DNA of 64,000 nt, from the NCBI GenBank assembly GCA_964556425.1, contig CAZKWC010000005.1:19518-83517 (forward strand). The letters run 5' to 3'. The notes under the pieces are model-generated. The model was not told the origin of the DNA, searched no databases, and saw nothing but the letters and a program-made list of their open reading frames with translations. The first letter of the stretch is position 1. Every line of letters begins with the position of its first letter. Below are positions 16,880 through 28,973 of this stretch, piece by piece. A program made the translations under genes and the position numbers. The stretch is from JALQUL01 sp964556425. Lineage in GTDB: Bacteria; Pseudomonadota; Gammaproteobacteria; Burkholderiales; Burkholderiaceae_C.

Positions 16880-18609
16880 GGCGATCAATTCACCATGGAA
16901 AAAGCCCTTTGTTAGCGAGTAAAACGCCTGCATGGAGGAGTCGTTTTATTATTGCTGTTATAGCTTTGGCTTTTATCGGTATGATTGGCATGGCTATTTA
17001 TATCCAAATTTTTGAAAGTGCTTTTTATCAAAAACAAGGCGATATCCGTTATGCCCGCTCATTTGATTTGCCAGCTAGTCGAGGTAGAATTCTTGATAGA
17101 AATGGGCAAATTTTAGCCTCCAGTGTAATGGCACCTAGCGTTTGGGCAGTTCCAAAAGAAATTGATGCCTCGCCCAATCAACTCAAACAGCTTGGCACGT
17201 TACTGAATATGCCGGTTAACGACATACAAAAGAAACTATCCTCAGAAAAACTTGAGTTTGTTTGGTTAAAACGTCAAATCGATACTGAAATTGGTGAAAA
17301 AATCACTGATTTAAAAATTAAGGGAGTTTATTTACGCAAGGAATACAAACGTAAATATCCCGAAGGCGACTCCACAGTCACCATAGTAGGAAGCACTTCA
17401 CCTGATGGCGTAGGTACACAGGGTATTGAAGCCGCCTTTGAATCTGAGCTAAAGGGTAAAGCAGGTTTTCGTAAGGTAATTAAAGACAGACTTGGCCAAA
17501 AGGTTGAAAATGTTGGTAAGACAATTGAACCTAGTTCAGGTAAAGATATACAACTGAGTATTGACAGCAAAATTCAATTTTTTGCCTATCAAAAAATTAG
17601 AGATGCGGTAATTGAACATAAAGCAGTGTCTGGCAGCGTGGTAGTACTTGATGCACAAACTGGAGAAATTTTAGCATCCGTCAGTTATCCAAGTTCCCAA
17701 GCCGAAAACTCTTACGAATCAAAAGGAGCCAAACGTAATATTGCTTTTAGTGATATGTTTGAGCCCGGTTCGGCCATTAAACCATTTACGATTGCTTTAG
17801 CACTTGAGAAGGCTTTAGTACAACCCAATACTATTATCCCAACTGAAGCGGGTTCTGTAGTGATTGGTGGAAAAGTTATTAAAGATACCCACTCCTATAA
17901 ATCGTTGACAGTTGAACAGGTCATTCAAAAGTCAAGCAATATTGGAACCGTTAAAATTTCTCAAGATTTAGATGCTAAATCCATGTGGGAAATGTTTAAT
18001 CATGCTGGTTTTGGACAGCGCCCAGACATTCGATTTGGCGGAGTTACTTCTGGACGTTTAAGGCCTTATAAAACATGGCGACCCATTGAAAAAGCAACCA
18101 TGTCTTATGGTTATGGCTTGTCTGCCTCACTTTTTCAAATCACCAAGGCTTATAGTATTTTTGCAACTGATGGCCTCCTTGTACAACCAACTTTAATTAA
18201 ACGTACTGGCCCTGTACCCTCCATTGAAGTAATTAGCCCCACTACTGCTAAACAAATCAGAAAAATGTTGCAGATGGCAGCTTCTAAAGATGGAACTGGA
18301 CAGTTTGCACAAACCTCTGGTTTTTCTGTAGGTGGTAAATCAGGCACTGCACACAAGCAAGTTGGCAACAGTTATGCAGTCGATAAATACCGTTCTTGGT
18401 TTGTGGGTATGGCACCTATTGAAAACCCAAGAATTATTGTGGGCGTCATGTTAGATGAGCCCAGTGCTGGCAAATATTTTGGCGGCATTGTTGCTGCTCC
18501 TGTGTTCAGTGTAACAGTTGCACAAGCACTAAGAACCATGGGCGTGAAACCCGATTTATCAGTGGTTCCCAACATCTCAAGCACACCTGAACCGGAGAGT
18601 TTAGAATGA
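16876..18609 (+). CDS. ftsI: Peptidoglycan transpeptidase FtsI (PBP3)
   Basis: This 577-residue class B penicillin-binding protein cross-links septal peptidoglycan. It has one N-terminal membrane span (FIIAVIALAFIGMIGMAIYI), the PBP dimer domain (ASRGRILDRNGQILASS), and the transpeptidase motifs SxxK in EPGSAIKPFT, SxN in KSSNIGT and KSGT in GGKSGTAHK. Length and motif order are normal. It overlaps ftsL and murE by four bases each, so the chain is translationally coupled. Confidence 0.97.
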   Translation: MRRSIHHGKSPLLASKTPAWRSRFIIAVIALAFIGMIGMAIYIQIFESAFYQKQGDIRYARSFDLPASRGRILDRNGQILASSVMAPSVWAVPKEIDASPNQLKQLGTLLNMPVNDIQKKLSSEKLEFVWLKRQIDTEIGEKITDLKIKGVYLRKEYKRKYPEGDSTVTIVGSTSPDGVGTQGIEAAFESELKGKAGFRKVIKDRLGQKVENVGKTIEPSSGKDIQLSIDSKIQFFAYQKIRDAVIEHKAVSGSVVVLDAQTGEILASVSYPSSQAENSYESKGAKRNIAFSDMFEPGSAIKPFTIALALEKALVQPNTIIPTEAGSVVIGGKVIKDTHSYKSLTVEQVIQKSSNIGTVKISQDLDAKSMWEMFNHAGFGQRPDIRFGGVTSGRLRPYKTWRPIEKATMSYGYGLSASLFQITKAYSIFATDGLLVQPTLIKRTGPVPSIEVISPTTAKQIRKMLQMAASKDGTGQFAQTSGFSVGGKSGTAHKQVGNSYAVDKYRSWFVGMAPIENPRIIVGVMLDEPSAGKYFGGIVAAPVFSVTVAQALRTMGVKPDLSVVPNISSTPEPESLE

Positions 18610-20144
18610 TAATATTTGACCAATTAGATGCATTAGTCAGTCATTTAAAACAAACCACACAAGGCCATTTAAATACTGATAGCCGTCAAATTTTATCTGC
18701 TGATGTTTTTATTGCATGGCCAGGAGCTGCAGTAGATGGCAGACAATTTGTTGATCAAGCACTGGCCAAAGGGGCTAGTTGGTGCATTGTTGAAACCAAT
18801 CAAATTGAGAAATTTGAAAAAGCTCTTTGGTTTAACAATGATCGCATCATAGGAGTTGACAATCTAAAAGCCCATACGGGCGTTATTGCATCTGCCTATT
18901 ACAGTCACCCTACTCAAAAAATGCAATTGATTGCAGTAACGGGTACTAATGGCAAAACATCAAGTGCATGGTGGATAGCAAGTTGTTTGCAACAACTTCA
19001 ACTTAATACCACGCAAAAAGTAAGATGCGCCGTCGTTGGAACCTTAGGTATTGGTGAACCTGGCCATATAGTCGCCAATGGCTTAACCACCCCTGACCCT
19101 GTTTTACTACAAAAATCTTTGGCAGCTTTGCATCTTGATGGTGTCACACACTGCGCTATAGAAGCATCGTCAATTGGCTTGGTTGAAAACCGCTTAGCTG
19201 GCTGCGATATTGCAGTAGCTATGTTTACCAATTTAACGCAAGATCATCTTGACTATCACGGCAACCTAGAAAACTACTGGCAGGCAAAAAAATCTTTATT
19301 TGCTTGGCCTAATTTACAAAATGCCATTATTAATTTAGATGATACTTATGGCTATGCCTTGGCCAATGAGCTTCAAACAAAACACAGTCCTGAACTCTGG
19401 ACTATTGCCTGCAATCAAATAGCACGTATTCAAGCACAAAATATTGTATTTTATGCTGACTCAGTCTCATTTGAAGTAATAGAGCGCGATCCCCATCACC
19501 CCGAAACTGTTATCAACCAAGCCTCACTTCATTGCAATATTATTGGTAACTACAACGTTAGTAATTTATTGGGTGTGATCGCTGCAATCAGAAGTCTTGG
19601 TTGGCCTCTAGCTGACATTATCAAGGCCTGCGAAAATATTAGTCCTGTTCCAGGTCGTATGGAAGTCATTACTCAAGCAAACTGCCCCACTGTTGCAATT
19701 GACTATGCACATACTCCTGATGCACTTGAGAAAGCATTGTTAGCACTCAGGCCTAGTGTGCAAAATAATAATGGTAAGTTGTGGTGTGTCTTTGGATGTG
19801 GGGGCAATCGCGACTCTAGCAAAAGACCCCTGATGGCAAAAATAGCAGAACAATGGGCCGACACAGTGGTATTAACCAGCGACAACCCACGCTTTGAAGA
19901 TCCTAATCAAATTATTGCTGATGCCCAAGCCGGTTTTGTTGGCAAAGACTCTAGCATGATTTCCACTATTGTGAATCGTACCAATGCCATTGATTGGGCT
20001 ATTGAAAATGCAAAAGCCAATGATGTCATCTTGATTGCAGGTAAAGGACATGAGACCTATCAAGAAATTGCAGGAGTTAAGCACGATTACTCAGATCATT
20101 TAGTGGCACAAGCGGCCCTTCAAAAAAGGAATTCTCTATGTTAA
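18606..20144 (+). CDS. murE: UDP-MurNAc-L-Ala-D-Glu:meso-diaminopimelate ligase
   Basis: This 512-residue Mur ligase adds meso-diaminopimelate to the peptidoglycan precursor. The ATP-binding motif VTGTNGKTSSAWW is near residue 113, and NLTQDHLDYHG marks the middle domain. The substrate-selecting DNPR motif (TSDNPRFEDP) near residue 424 is the signature of Dap-specific MurE and fits the dapF gene in the window. It overlaps murF by seven bases. Confidence 0.97.
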   Translation: MIIFDQLDALVSHLKQTTQGHLNTDSRQILSADVFIAWPGAAVDGRQFVDQALAKGASWCIVETNQIEKFEKALWFNNDRIIGVDNLKAHTGVIASAYYSHPTQKMQLIAVTGTNGKTSSAWWIASCLQQLQLNTTQKVRCAVVGTLGIGEPGHIVANGLTTPDPVLLQKSLAALHLDGVTHCAIEASSIGLVENRLAGCDIAVAMFTNLTQDHLDYHGNLENYWQAKKSLFAWPNLQNAIINLDDTYGYALANELQTKHSPELWTIACNQIARIQAQNIVFYADSVSFEVIERDPHHPETVINQASLHCNIIGNYNVSNLLGVIAAIRSLGWPLADIIKACENISPVPGRMEVITQANCPTVAIDYAHTPDALEKALLALRPSVQNNNGKLWCVFGCGGNRDSSKRPLMAKIAEQWADTVVLTSDNPRFEDPNQIIADAQAGFVGKDSSMISTIVNRTNAIDWAIENAKANDVILIAGKGHETYQEIAGVKHDYSDHLVAQAALQKRNSLC

Positions 20145-21538
20145 ACCTTGCACAACTAGCCCAGTGGGTTGAACATTTAGAATGCCAAGGAGCGTCCACC
20201 ACTGTAATAAGCGGTGTCAGTACTGACTCTAGACAAATCGAAGCCGGCCAACTTTTTATTGCCTTAGTGGGCGATCAGTTTGACGGGCATGATTACGCAC
20301 TCCAAGTGGCAAGAAAAGGTGCAGCAGTTCTTCTGCTTAGTCAAAAAATTGATGGACTTAACACACCTTATCTTTTGGTAAAAGACACCAAAATTGCTTT
20401 AGGCCAACTAGCAAAAGCTTGGCGAAATCAATTTAATATTCCATTAATTGGAATTACCGGTAGCAATGGTAAAACTACTGTAACCCAAATGGTGGCAAGT
20501 ATTCTAAAAACTTATGCTACCGGTGCCTCATGGTCCACCAAAGGAAATCTTAATAATGATATTGGTGTTCCACTTACCTTACTAGGGTTAACAGCGGCAC
20601 ATGAATGTGCAGTAGTTGAAATGGGTATGAACCACCCCGGAGAAATTGCCTACTTAGCCAACATCACTCACGCTAGTGTGGCTCTTGTAAATAATGCTCA
20701 GCGTGAACATTTAGAATTTATGCACACTGTTGAAAATGTGGCTATTGAAAACGGAAGTTGTATTTCTTTTTTAGATAGCAACGGCATTGCTGTATTTCCT
20801 GCCGATGATAAATTTACTACGCTTTGGAGAGATTTAGCTAATCATTGTCAAGTCATTACTTTTGCAATCAATGCTCCTGCTGATGTTTACGCCCTTGAAC
20901 ATATTTGGCAAGGTCAGCATTGGGAGGTTAAAGCTCAAACACCACATGGCTTCTGCAATTTTGAACTTCAACTCGCTGGCGTACATAATGTCAAGAATGC
21001 ATTAGCTGCTTTAAGTTGTTCGATAGCAGCGGGTATATCTCCTGAAGTGGCCGCTATTGGACTTAGTGCTTTTGCACCAGTCAAAGGACGTTCTAGGGCA
21101 TTTGAAATTAATTTTGCAAATAAAAAGATCACCATCGTGGATGATAGTTACAATGCCAACCCCGACTCAATGAAGGCGGCCGTCGATGTACTCAGCACCT
21201 TACCAAAACCTTGCCTGTTAGTGGTTGGAGATATGGGCGAAGTAGGTAACCAAGGTCCTTTGTTTCACGAAGAATTAGGACAATATGCTCGTTTCAAACA
21301 AATTAATCAACTTTTTTGCACTGGACAAGCTAGTTTAGCCACTGCCAATGCTTTTGACGAGCATTCTATTCAAGGAAAACATTTTGAAGACAGGGCACAA
21401 CTTCATGAAGCGGTAACGGCTGCATTAACTGAGGTTAACAGCATTTTAATTAAGGGATCACGCTTCATGAAAATGGAATCAGTGATAGAGGCAATTCATC
21501 AACATATATCTAAAGAGGACAGTCACCATGCTGTTTAG
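20138..21538 (+). CDS. murF: UDP-MurNAc-tripeptide:D-Ala-D-Ala ligase
   Basis: This 466-residue Mur ligase adds D-Ala-D-Ala to the UDP-MurNAc tripeptide. It shows the N-terminal [18 protein letters not shown], the ATP-binding [28 protein letters not shown] and [14 protein letters not shown], all typical of MurF. It starts within the end of murE and overlaps mraY by 11 bases. Confidence 0.97.
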   Translation: MLNLAQLAQWVEHLECQGASTTVISGVSTDSRQIEAGQLFIALVGDQFDGHDYALQVARKGAAVLLLSQKIDGLNTPYLLVKDTKIALGQLAKAWRNQFNIPLIGITGSNGKTTVTQMVASILKTYATGASWSTKGNLNNDIGVPLTLLGLTAAHECAVVEMGMNHPGEIAYLANITHASVALVNNAQREHLEFMHTVENVAIENGSCISFLDSNGIAVFPADDKFTTLWRDLANHCQVITFAINAPADVYALEHIWQGQHWEVKAQTPHGFCNFELQLAGVHNVKNALAALSCSIAAGISPEVAAIGLSAFAPVKGRSRAFEINFANKKITIVDDSYNANPDSMKAAVDVLSTLPKPCLLVVGDMGEVGNQGPLFHEELGQYARFKQINQLFCTGQASLATANAFDEHSIQGKHFEDRAQLHEAVTAALTEVNSILIKGSRFMKMESVIEAIHQHISKEDSHHAV

Positions 21539-22706
21539 TTTGACTCAGTGGCTCCATCAAAATTGGGCTGAATTTGGTTTTTTAAGGGTGTTTCAATACA
21601 TATCTTTAAGAGCGGTATTGGCTACTCTTACGGCACTTATTTTAGGTTTAGCGGCTGGCCCTGCCGTCATTCGTATTCTTAGTGCCCTCAAAATTGGTCA
21701 GCCCATTCGTGGGTATGCAATGGAAACCCACTTAGTTAAAAGTGGTACACCCACAATGGGTGGAGTACTTATTTTAGGCTGCTTATCTATTTCTACTTTG
21801 TTATGGGCCGATTTAAGTAATCGGTTTATATGGATTGTATTAATTGTTACCCTAGGTTTTGGTGCGATTGGTTGGGCTGATGATTGGCGTAAAGTAGTTA
21901 AAAAAGATCCTGAAGGTATGCCTTCCGGTGAAAAATACATGTGGCAATCTATTATTGGATTGATCGCGGCCTTGTATTTAGTATTTAGTATTTCAGAGAG
22001 CTCGAACATGCGAGTCTTGGAGTTATTTTTTAATTGGGTGAAATCAGGTTTCGACATTAATTTACCACCAAAAGCTGGTTTGCAACTACCCTTTTTGAAA
22101 GAAGTCAGTTACCCATTAGGTGTATTTGGATTTGTAATTATGAGCTACCTAGTTATTGTAGGTTCAAGTAATGCAGTCAATTTAACCGATGGCCTTGACG
22201 GCCTAGCCATTATGCCTGTAGTAATGGTAGGTTCCTCGCTTGGCATTTTTGCCTATATTACAGGTAACTCTACCTTTGCTAAATACCTTATCTTTCCTTT
22301 TATTCCTGGCTCCGGAGAGTTACTCATTTTCTGTGGTGCACTTGCAGGAGCGGGCTTGGCATTTTTGTGGTTTAACGCCCATCCTGCTGATTTTTTTATG
22401 GGTGATGTAGGTGCATTGGCTTTAGGTGCTGCACTTGGCACTATTGCAATTATCGTCAGACAAGAAATTGTGCTGTTTATTATGGGAGGTATATTTGTGG
22501 CCGAAGCACTTTCTGTCATGCTACAAGTAAGTTACTTCAAATACACTAAGAAACGATTTGGACAAGGTAAACGTCTTTTAAAAATGGCCCCTCTGCACCA
22601 TCATTTTGAAAAAAGTGGTTGGAAAGAAACCAAAGTGGTGGTGCGTTTTTGGATTATTACTATGTTCCTTTGTTTAATAGGCTTGTCTACTCTTAAATTG
22701 CGATAA
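21528..22706 (+). CDS. mraY: Phospho-MurNAc-pentapeptide transferase
   Basis: This 392-residue polytopic membrane enzyme makes lipid I from UDP-MurNAc-pentapeptide and undecaprenyl phosphate. Family motifs are clear: [25 protein letters not shown] with the paired aspartates, [32 protein letters not shown] and [15 protein letters not shown]. About ten membrane segments are visible. Confidence 0.97.
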   Translation: MLFSLTQWLHQNWAEFGFLRVFQYISLRAVLATLTALILGLAAGPAVIRILSALKIGQPIRGYAMETHLVKSGTPTMGGVLILGCLSISTLLWADLSNRFIWIVLIVTLGFGAIGWADDWRKVVKKDPEGMPSGEKYMWQSIIGLIAALYLVFSISESSNMRVLELFFNWVKSGFDINLPPKAGLQLPFLKEVSYPLGVFGFVIMSYLVIVGSSNAVNLTDGLDGLAIMPVVMVGSSLGIFAYITGNSTFAKYLIFPFIPGSGELLIFCGALAGAGLAFLWFNAHPADFFMGDVGALALGAALGTIAIIVRQEIVLFIMGGIFVAEALSVMLQVSYFKYTKKRFGQGKRLLKMAPLHHHFEKSGWKETKVVVRFWIITMFLCLIGLSTLKLR

Positions 22707-22711
22707 AAAAT

Positions 22712-24244
22712 ATGTTGGGTCAAAATGTTTTGGTTTTAGGTTCAGGTATTAGCGGCCATGCAATGGCTCGCTGGTGCCATCACATGGGTGCAAAAGTCAC
22801 TGTCGTTGATAGTCGTGAAAACCCGCCCAATAAAGAAGCATTGGCGCAACTTGAACCGACTATTCAAATCATTTCTAAAGTATTTCATCCCGAATTACTT
22901 TTACTGTCTGATTTTCAGTATTTACTTATCAGTCCTGGTTTATCGCCTGAACAAATTGGTGAATTAAAAAAAGCAGCTCAAGACAAAGGCATCACTGTTT
23001 GGGGTGAACTCAACTTATTTCAGCATGCCCTTTTTCAGTTGCAACAAGAACAAGCCTACTCACCCAAAATTTTAGCTATTACAGGTACTAATGGTAAAAC
23101 GACTGTTACTTCATTAACTGGTTTATTAGTAGCTCGTGCAGGGCAGACAGTGTGTGTGGCAGGCAATATTGGCCCTAGTATGCTAGATTGTTTATTAGAT
23201 CATTTACAAGCCAACACACTGCCTCAAATATGGGTACTCGAATTAAGCAGCTTTCAACTAGAAACCGCACCTGAGTTCTCACCCACTTGCGCTACCGTGC
23301 TTAATATAAGTCAAGACCATCTTGATTGGCATGGCAGTATGCAGGCTTATCAAGATGCAAAAGGGCATATCTTTGGCCCTCATACTACTAAAATTCTCAA
23401 TCGCGATGACCCACTGGTAATGGCTTATTTGCAAAGTTCATTTGCTTTATCTAGCAATAAAAAAAATCAAAGTAAAGAAGCTAGTCCGCCAAACTACATC
23501 AGTTTTGGTAGTGACAGCCCCGCTAGAATTGGTGATTTTGGCGTTGAGACAGTGAATGGTATGAGTTGGCTGGTACAAGCCCAAAGCACCGAATTAGCAC
23601 CTCAATACAAAAGAGGCAAAGAAGTGGTGGAAACTGAGTTTGTATTGCAAAAATTAATGCCCACTGAAGCACTGCGAATTCGTGGTCGTCACAATGTACT
23701 TAATGCCTTAGCAGCATTGTGCTTAATGCAATCTGTCACACATTCAATGGCGCCGATTTTGTACGGCCTACGCGAATACAAAGGTGAACCTCATAGAGTA
23801 GAACCCATTACTATTATTCGAGAGGTCGAATATTTTGATGATAGCAAAGGTACAAATGTAGGTGCTACTGTTGCAGCCATTCAAGGCTTGGGACCAGACC
23901 GAAAACTAGTCGTCATTTTAGGTGGCGATGGTAAGGGACAAGATTTTTCACCTCTTATTCAACCTCTTGCAAAGTATGCAAGAGCTGTTATTTTAATTGG
24001 CAAAGATGGCCCTAGCATAGGTCAAATCTTAACCCAAGCCGATTACCCTGTTTTACAAGCCAACAACTTACCTCAGGCAGTCAACTTAGCAGCCGAACAG
24101 GCTTTTGCTGGAGATGCTGTTTTATTATCACCGGCATGTGCTAGCCTAGATATGTTTAAGAATTATGCTCACCGAGCAGAAGTTTTTATACAAGCAGTTC
24201 AAGATTTAGAACATCAGATTCCAAATGGGAGTGATTATGCTTAA
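22712..24244 (+). CDS. murD: UDP-MurNAc-L-alanine:D-glutamate ligase
   Basis: This 510-residue Mur ligase adds D-Glu to UDP-MurNAc-L-Ala. It has an N-terminal Rossmann fold ([17 protein letters not shown]), ATP-binding [13 protein letters not shown] near residue 124, [20 protein letters not shown], and [14 protein letters not shown]-terminal [14 protein letters not shown] and [11 protein letters not shown] complete the family pattern. It is somewhat longer than E. coli MurD (438), partly through inserts around residues 240-320. It overlaps ftsW by eight bases. Confidence 0.96.
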   Translation: MLGQNVLVLGSGISGHAMARWCHHMGAKVTVVDSRENPPNKEALAQLEPTIQIISKVFHPELLLLSDFQYLLISPGLSPEQIGELKKAAQDKGITVWGELNLFQHALFQLQQEQAYSPKILAITGTNGKTTVTSLTGLLVARAGQTVCVAGNIGPSMLDCLLDHLQANTLPQIWVLELSSFQLETAPEFSPTCATVLNISQDHLDWHGSMQAYQDAKGHIFGPHTTKILNRDDPLVMAYLQSSFALSSNKKNQSKEASPPNYISFGSDSPARIGDFGVETVNGMSWLVQAQSTELAPQYKRGKEVVETEFVLQKLMPTEALRIRGRHNVLNALAALCLMQSVTHSMAPILYGLREYKGEPHRVEPITIIREVEYFDDSKGTNVGATVAAIQGLGPDRKLVVILGGDGKGQDFSPLIQPLAKYARAVILIGKDGPSIGQILTQADYPVLQANNLPQAVNLAAEQAFAGDAVLLSPACASLDMFKNYAHRAEVFIQAVQDLEHQIPNGSDYA

Positions 24245-25490
24245 TGCGGCTAATATTTGGCTTCAACGAATTACGGGTACCCAAAAAACTAATCAAGAGT
24301 CTAATTTAAAGGCGCAAGATGCAGCGGTAGAGGCTAGCAATAACCCCTCTACTGATCGTTCTTGGCTAGATCAACCTTTTATTTTTGTAGTGGTTTTATT
24401 GTTGTCTTGGGGTCTGTTAATGGTGTACTCAACCACTATTGCTATGCCTGACAACCCAAGGTTTGCTAATTATTCTGTGTACCACTATTTAATTCGTCAC
24501 ATTGTGGCCTTAGCGGTAGCAGCTGTAGCATGTGTATTGGTTTCTCAGGTTCCCACTGAAGTTTGGGAAAAAAATGCCCCACTTTTATTTGCCAGCAGCC
24601 TGGTTTTACTCGTCCTCGTACTATTACCTTTTACCGGCAAAGAAATTAATGGCGCCCGCCGTTGGATTGCTTTAGGCCCATTAAATTTTCAACCCTCAGA
24701 GCTCACCAAATTAACGCTTATTGTGTATGCAGCTGGTTTTATGGTGCGCAAACTAGCTAGCCAAGATGGCTTGCTTAAAACAGTTGGACCAATGGGACTT
24801 GCTGTTGCTGTGATGGGTGGTTTGTTATTAACTGAGCCCGATATGGGCGCCTTTATGGTGATCACCGTGATTGCTATGGGTATTTTATTTTTGGGCGGTG
24901 TTAGCCTGACCATGTTCGGTATTATTTCTGGTTTTTTTATAATTGCTTTTAGTGCTGTTATTTATTTTAGTCCATGGCGCCGTGACCGAATTTTTGCTTA
25001 TTTAGATCCATGGGATGTCAATCATGTTTTGGATAAAGGATACCAGCTTTCTCACTCACTGATTGCTTTAGGTAGGGGTGAGTTTTTTGGTGTTGGGCTA
25101 GGCGGTAGTATTGAAAAACTTCACTGGTTACCAGAGCCTCACACTGACTTTATGTTTGCAGTGATTGGTGAGGAGTTCGGTTTGATTGGCGTTATTATTG
25201 TGATCAGTTTATTTTTTTGGCTCACCCGAAGGATCATGAAAATTGGCCGTCAAGCCATTGCACTCGAAAGAATTTTCTCCGGTTTTGTTGCTCAGGGCAT
25301 AGCTATCTGGATTGGTTTTCAATCTTTTATCAATATTGGTGTTAATTTGGGTGCTTTGCCAACAAAAGGATTAACTTTACCACTCATGAGTTATGGTGGT
25401 TCGGCTGTTATTATGAATGTAATTGCCATGACGATTGTGGCCCGCATTGATTACGAGAATCGTTTACTCATGAGAGGGAAAACACCGTGA
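24237..25490 (+). CDS. ftsW: Peptidoglycan glycosyltransferase FtsW
   Basis: This 417-residue SEDS-family polymerase makes septal glycan strands with FtsI. About ten membrane spans are visible after a hydrophilic N-terminal region of about 50 residues. Motifs include [69 protein letters not shown] and [10 protein letters not shown]. The ATG at 24237 is preferred over 24225 because GGGAG lies just upstream of it. It overlaps murG by four bases (GTGA). Confidence 0.95.
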   Translation: MLNAANIWLQRITGTQKTNQESNLKAQDAAVEASNNPSTDRSWLDQPFIFVVVLLLSWGLLMVYSTTIAMPDNPRFANYSVYHYLIRHIVALAVAAVACVLVSQVPTEVWEKNAPLLFASSLVLLVLVLLPFTGKEINGARRWIALGPLNFQPSELTKLTLIVYAAGFMVRKLASQDGLLKTVGPMGLAVAVMGGLLLTEPDMGAFMVITVIAMGILFLGGVSLTMFGIISGFFIIAFSAVIYFSPWRRDRIFAYLDPWDVNHVLDKGYQLSHSLIALGRGEFFGVGLGGSIEKLHWLPEPHTDFMFAVIGEEFGLIGVIIVISLFFWLTRRIMKIGRQAIALERIFSGFVAQGIAIWIGFQSFINIGVNLGALPTKGLTLPLMSYGGSAVIMNVIAMTIVARIDYENRLLMRGKTP

Positions 25491-26557
25491 GTACTGATAG
25501 CATAAAAAAAACAGCGATTGTAATGGCCGGAGGTACCGGTGGTCATATTTTTCCAGGCTTAGCGCTTGCCCACGAACTTCATAAAAACAACTGGAACGTA
25601 CACTGGTTGGGTTCGCCACACCATATGGAAGCTAAAATATTGGCCGACCAGCCCTTTGCATTTGAGCCCGTTGAGTTTTCTGGCGTAAGGGGTAAAAGCT
25701 GGAAAGAAACCGTAACAGCTCCCTTTAGGTTGTTAAAGGCTTGTGCTCAAGCCTATCAAGTATTACGCAGGGTTAAACCCGATTTGATTATTGGTTTTGG
25801 TGGTTATATTACGGTTCCGGCCTCAATAGTCGCTTTATTTTTAAAAATTCCAGTCTGGCTACATGAACAAAACTCGGTAGCGGGTATGGCCAACAAACTC
25901 TTGTCTAAATGGGCTAAACAAGTATTTAGTGCGTTTCCAAATGCGCTGCCTAATGCACAATGGGTAGGAAATCCATTGAGGCAAATATTTGCTGAACAAG
26001 CTTCACCTGCAGCTCGGTTTACTAATCGGCAAGGACCATTTAAAGTTTTAGTAGTGGGCGGTAGTTTAGGCGCTCAAGCACTCAATGAAAATGTACCCAA
26101 AGCGTTGGCTTTAATTGATGGAGCCAGTCGGCCCACTATACTGCATCAAGCGGGCGCTAAAAATCTCCAATCACTCAACCAACTTTATGAACAACTTGGT
26201 GTAAAGGCACAAACCACTGCCTTTATCGAAAATACTGCTCAAGCATTTGCCGATGCTGATTTAATTATTTGCCGAGCAGGTGCAAGTACCGTAACTGAAA
26301 TTGCAGCGGTGGGTGCAGCGGCTATATTTGTGCCTTTTCCACATGCAGTGGATGACCATCAAACCGTGAATGCGCAGTATTTGGTGCAACATCAAGCGGC
26401 CCTTTTATTGCCACAAAATCAATTAAGCCCTGAAAAACTGGCTGAGTTAATTCAGAATATGCAACGCTCAGACTTATTAATCATGGCAGAAAATGCCTAC
26501 CAACAAAGACAACTCAACGCTGCTCAAATAATTGCCCATAAGGCTCAAACGATTTAA
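25487..26557 (+). CDS. murG: UDP-GlcNAc:undecaprenyl-PP-MurNAc-pentapeptide GlcNAc transferase
   Basis: This 356-residue GT28 glycosyltransferase converts lipid I to lipid II on the inner face of the membrane. It has the N-terminal glycine-rich loop [16 protein letters not shown], a second one in [39 protein letters not shown] and [15 protein letters not shown]. The start is GTG, overlapping the ftsW stop. murC follows after three bases. Confidence 0.97.
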   Translation: MSTDSIKKTAIVMAGGTGGHIFPGLALAHELHKNNWNVHWLGSPHHMEAKILADQPFAFEPVEFSGVRGKSWKETVTAPFRLLKACAQAYQVLRRVKPDLIIGFGGYITVPASIVALFLKIPVWLHEQNSVAGMANKLLSKWAKQVFSAFPNALPNAQWVGNPLRQIFAEQASPAARFTNRQGPFKVLVVGGSLGAQALNENVPKALALIDGASRPTILHQAGAKNLQSLNQLYEQLGVKAQTTAFIENTAQAFADADLIICRAGASTVTEIAAVGAAAIFVPFPHAVDDHQTVNAQYLVQHQAALLLPQNQLSPEKLAELIQNMQRSDLLIMAENAYQQRQLNAAQIIAHKAQTI

Positions 26558-26560
26558 ATC

Positions 26561-27967
26561 ATGAAACACGCAATTCAACACATACACTTTATTGGCATTG
26601 GCGGCTCGGGCATGAGCGGTATTGCAGAAGTTTTACACACTCTTAACTACACTGTATCGGGTTCTGATATTGCAGATAGTGTGACTTTAAAACGCCTCAA
26701 CTCATTGGGTATTCAAACCTTTATTGGACACTCAGAAAATAATCTCAAAGATGTTGATGCGGTGGTTACCTCTACTGCAGTCAAAGCTGACAATCCAGAA
26801 ATTTTAGCCGCCAAACAAAAGCATATTCCAGTAGTTCCTCGTGCCGTGATGCTGGCAGAACTCATGCGTATGAAAACTGGCATTGCGATTGCAGGTACCC
26901 ATGGTAAAACCACCACCACTAGTTTGGTAGCAAGTATTTTGGCTAAAGCAGGATTAGACCCCACCTTTGTGATTGGTGGTAGGCTCAATAGTGCGGGTAG
27001 CAATGCTCAGTTAGGCAAAGGTGATTTCATAGTGGTGGAAGCTGATGAATCAGATGCTTCTTTTCTTAATTTATTACCCGCTATTGCAGTCGTTACCAAT
27101 ATTGATGCTGATCACATGGAAACTTATGAACATGACTTCAATAAGTTAAAAACCGCGTTTGTCGATTTTCTGCATCGCATGCCTTTTTATGGTACGGCTG
27201 TTTTATGCACAGATGATGCAAATGTTGAGTCCATTATGAGTTCTTTAGCCAGACCGATTACCACTTATGGTTTAAATGAATCAGCACAAGTGAGGGCGAT
27301 TAACGTAGAAGCACAAAATGGTCAAATGCTGTTTACCGTTAAAAGATCAAATGGCACTGAAATGCCTGATTTAAATATTACTCTCAATCTGCCTGGTAAG
27401 CATAATGTGTTAAATGCATTAGCTGCCATTGCAGTTGCCACTGAAATTGAAGTTCCAGACCAGGCTATTATTGATGCACTTGCCGAATTTAAAGGAGTAG
27501 GTCGCCGCTTTCAAAGTTATGGCGATATCCCAGCAAAAGACGGGGGCACCTTCCGCCTAATTGATGACTATGGTCATCACCCAGTTGAAATGGCTGCCAC
27601 CTTAGCAGCCGCTCGTGGTGCTTTTCCAGAACAAAGAATTGTTTTGGCGTTTCAGCCTCATCGTTATACCCGTACCCGTGATTGCTTCGAAGATTTTGTA
27701 AAAGTGCTTAGCCAAGCCGATGTAGTGTTAGTGAGTGAAGTCTATTCAGCAGGCGAAACGCCGATTGTGGCAGCAGATGGCAGAGCCTTAGTAAGAGCGC
27801 TTAGAGTGGCGGGTCAAGTAGACCCAATTTTTGTAGACGACATTACCGAGATGCCACAAAATATTTTAAACCAGGCAAAAGCTGGCGATATAGTAATTTG
27901 TATGGGGGCTGGCTCAATGGGAGCAGTTCCTGGACAAGTCACAGAATTATTCCAAAATAAAGTTTAA
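26561..27967 (+). CDS. murC: UDP-MurNAc:L-alanine ligase
   Basis: This 468-residue Mur ligase adds the first amino acid of the stem peptide. It has the N-terminal [20 protein letters not shown]-binding [15 protein letters not shown] with the His that distinguishes Mur[13 protein letters not shown], and [14 protein letters not shown]. Length is typical. It lies between murG and ddlB with three- and ten-base spacers. Confidence 0.97.
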   Translation: MKHAIQHIHFIGIGGSGMSGIAEVLHTLNYTVSGSDIADSVTLKRLNSLGIQTFIGHSENNLKDVDAVVTSTAVKADNPEILAAKQKHIPVVPRAVMLAELMRMKTGIAIAGTHGKTTTTSLVASILAKAGLDPTFVIGGRLNSAGSNAQLGKGDFIVVEADESDASFLNLLPAIAVVTNIDADHMETYEHDFNKLKTAFVDFLHRMPFYGTAVLCTDDANVESIMSSLARPITTYGLNESAQVRAINVEAQNGQMLFTVKRSNGTEMPDLNITLNLPGKHNVLNALAAIAVATEIEVPDQAIIDALAEFKGVGRRFQSYGDIPAKDGGTFRLIDDYGHHPVEMAATLAAARGAFPEQRIVLAFQPHRYTRTRDCFEDFVKVLSQADVVLVSEVYSAGETPIVAADGRALVRALRVAGQVDPIFVDDITEMPQNILNQAKAGDIVICMGAGSMGAVPGQVTELFQNKV

Positions 27968-27977
27968 GAGACGTCAT

Positions 27978-28970
27978 ATGAACCAAGAACAAATTGCACA
28001 ATTAGGTAAAGTGGCCGTTTTAATGGGTGGTCGATCTGGCGAGCGTCCGGTCTCTATCATGTCGGGCACAGGTGTACTTAATGCATTAAAAGCCAAAGGG
28101 GTAGATGCCCATGCTTTTGATCCTGCCGAAAAAGATTTGTATCAATTAAAACTAGAAAATTTTGATCGTTGCTTTATTGCACTTCACGGACGATTTGGTG
28201 AAGATGGCACAGTTCAAGGGGCTCTGGAATTAATGGGGATTCCCTATACCGGCTCAGGTGTGATGACATCAGCCATTGCAATTGATAAACTCATGACCAA
28301 ACGTGTTTGGATTACTGAAGGTATTCCAACACCTTTACATGTCAGTATTGAATATGCAAAATTTGATGAATCCAACATCGACTCTATTATTGAGAAGTTG
28401 GGTTTACCCATGATTGTAAAGCCTGCTCGTGAGGGCTCTTCTCTTGGTGTGACTAAGGCCTTAAGTAGGCAAGCTGTTTTAGATGCGATTCATCAAGCTG
28501 GTGAACTCGACAGCGATATTTTATGCGAGCAATTTATTTCTGGTGATGAAGTGACTTGCCCTATTTTAGGTACTGGAGATCAAGCGGTTGCCCTGCCGCC
28601 CATTCGAATTGTAGCCCCCGCAGGTGATTATAATTTTGATGCCAAATACATTAGTGATGAAACTCAGTACCATGTGCCTAGTGGATTGCCAGAATCAGAA
28701 GAAGCAATAATTAAAGAGTGGGTCCTTAAGGCCTATAAAATTTTGGGTAGCCGTGGTTGGGGCCGAATTGATGTCATGATTGATGCAAAAACCCGTCAAC
28801 CCTATTTACTCGAACTCAATACCTCGCCTGGAATGACTAGTCACTCTTTAGTACCTATGGCTGCAAAGGCAGTAGAAATTAGTTACGAAGATTTATGCCT
28901 ACAACTTATTAACGATGCCTCTTTGGATTATAAAAAAGCAGCAGTTTCGACAAAATCTAATCGCAAATAA
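27978..28970 (+). CDS. ddlB: D-alanine:D-alanine ligase B
   Basis: This 330-residue ATP-grasp enzyme makes D-Ala-D-Ala for MurF. It shows [65 protein letters not shown] and [16 protein letters not shown], which together cover the ligase active site. It starts ten bases after murC, with AGAGACG upstream as the likely ribosome site. Confidence 0.97.
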   Translation: MNQEQIAQLGKVAVLMGGRSGERPVSIMSGTGVLNALKAKGVDAHAFDPAEKDLYQLKLENFDRCFIALHGRFGEDGTVQGALELMGIPYTGSGVMTSAIAIDKLMTKRVWITEGIPTPLHVSIEYAKFDESNIDSIIEKLGLPMIVKPAREGSSLGVTKALSRQAVLDAIHQAGELDSDILCEQFISGDEVTCPILGTGDQAVALPPIRIVAPAGDYNFDAKYISDETQYHVPSGLPESEEAIIKEWVLKAYKILGSRGWGRIDVMIDAKTRQPYLLELNTSPGMTSHSLVPMAAKAVEISYEDLCLQLINDASLDYKKAAVSTKSNRK

Positions 28971-28973
28971 AAT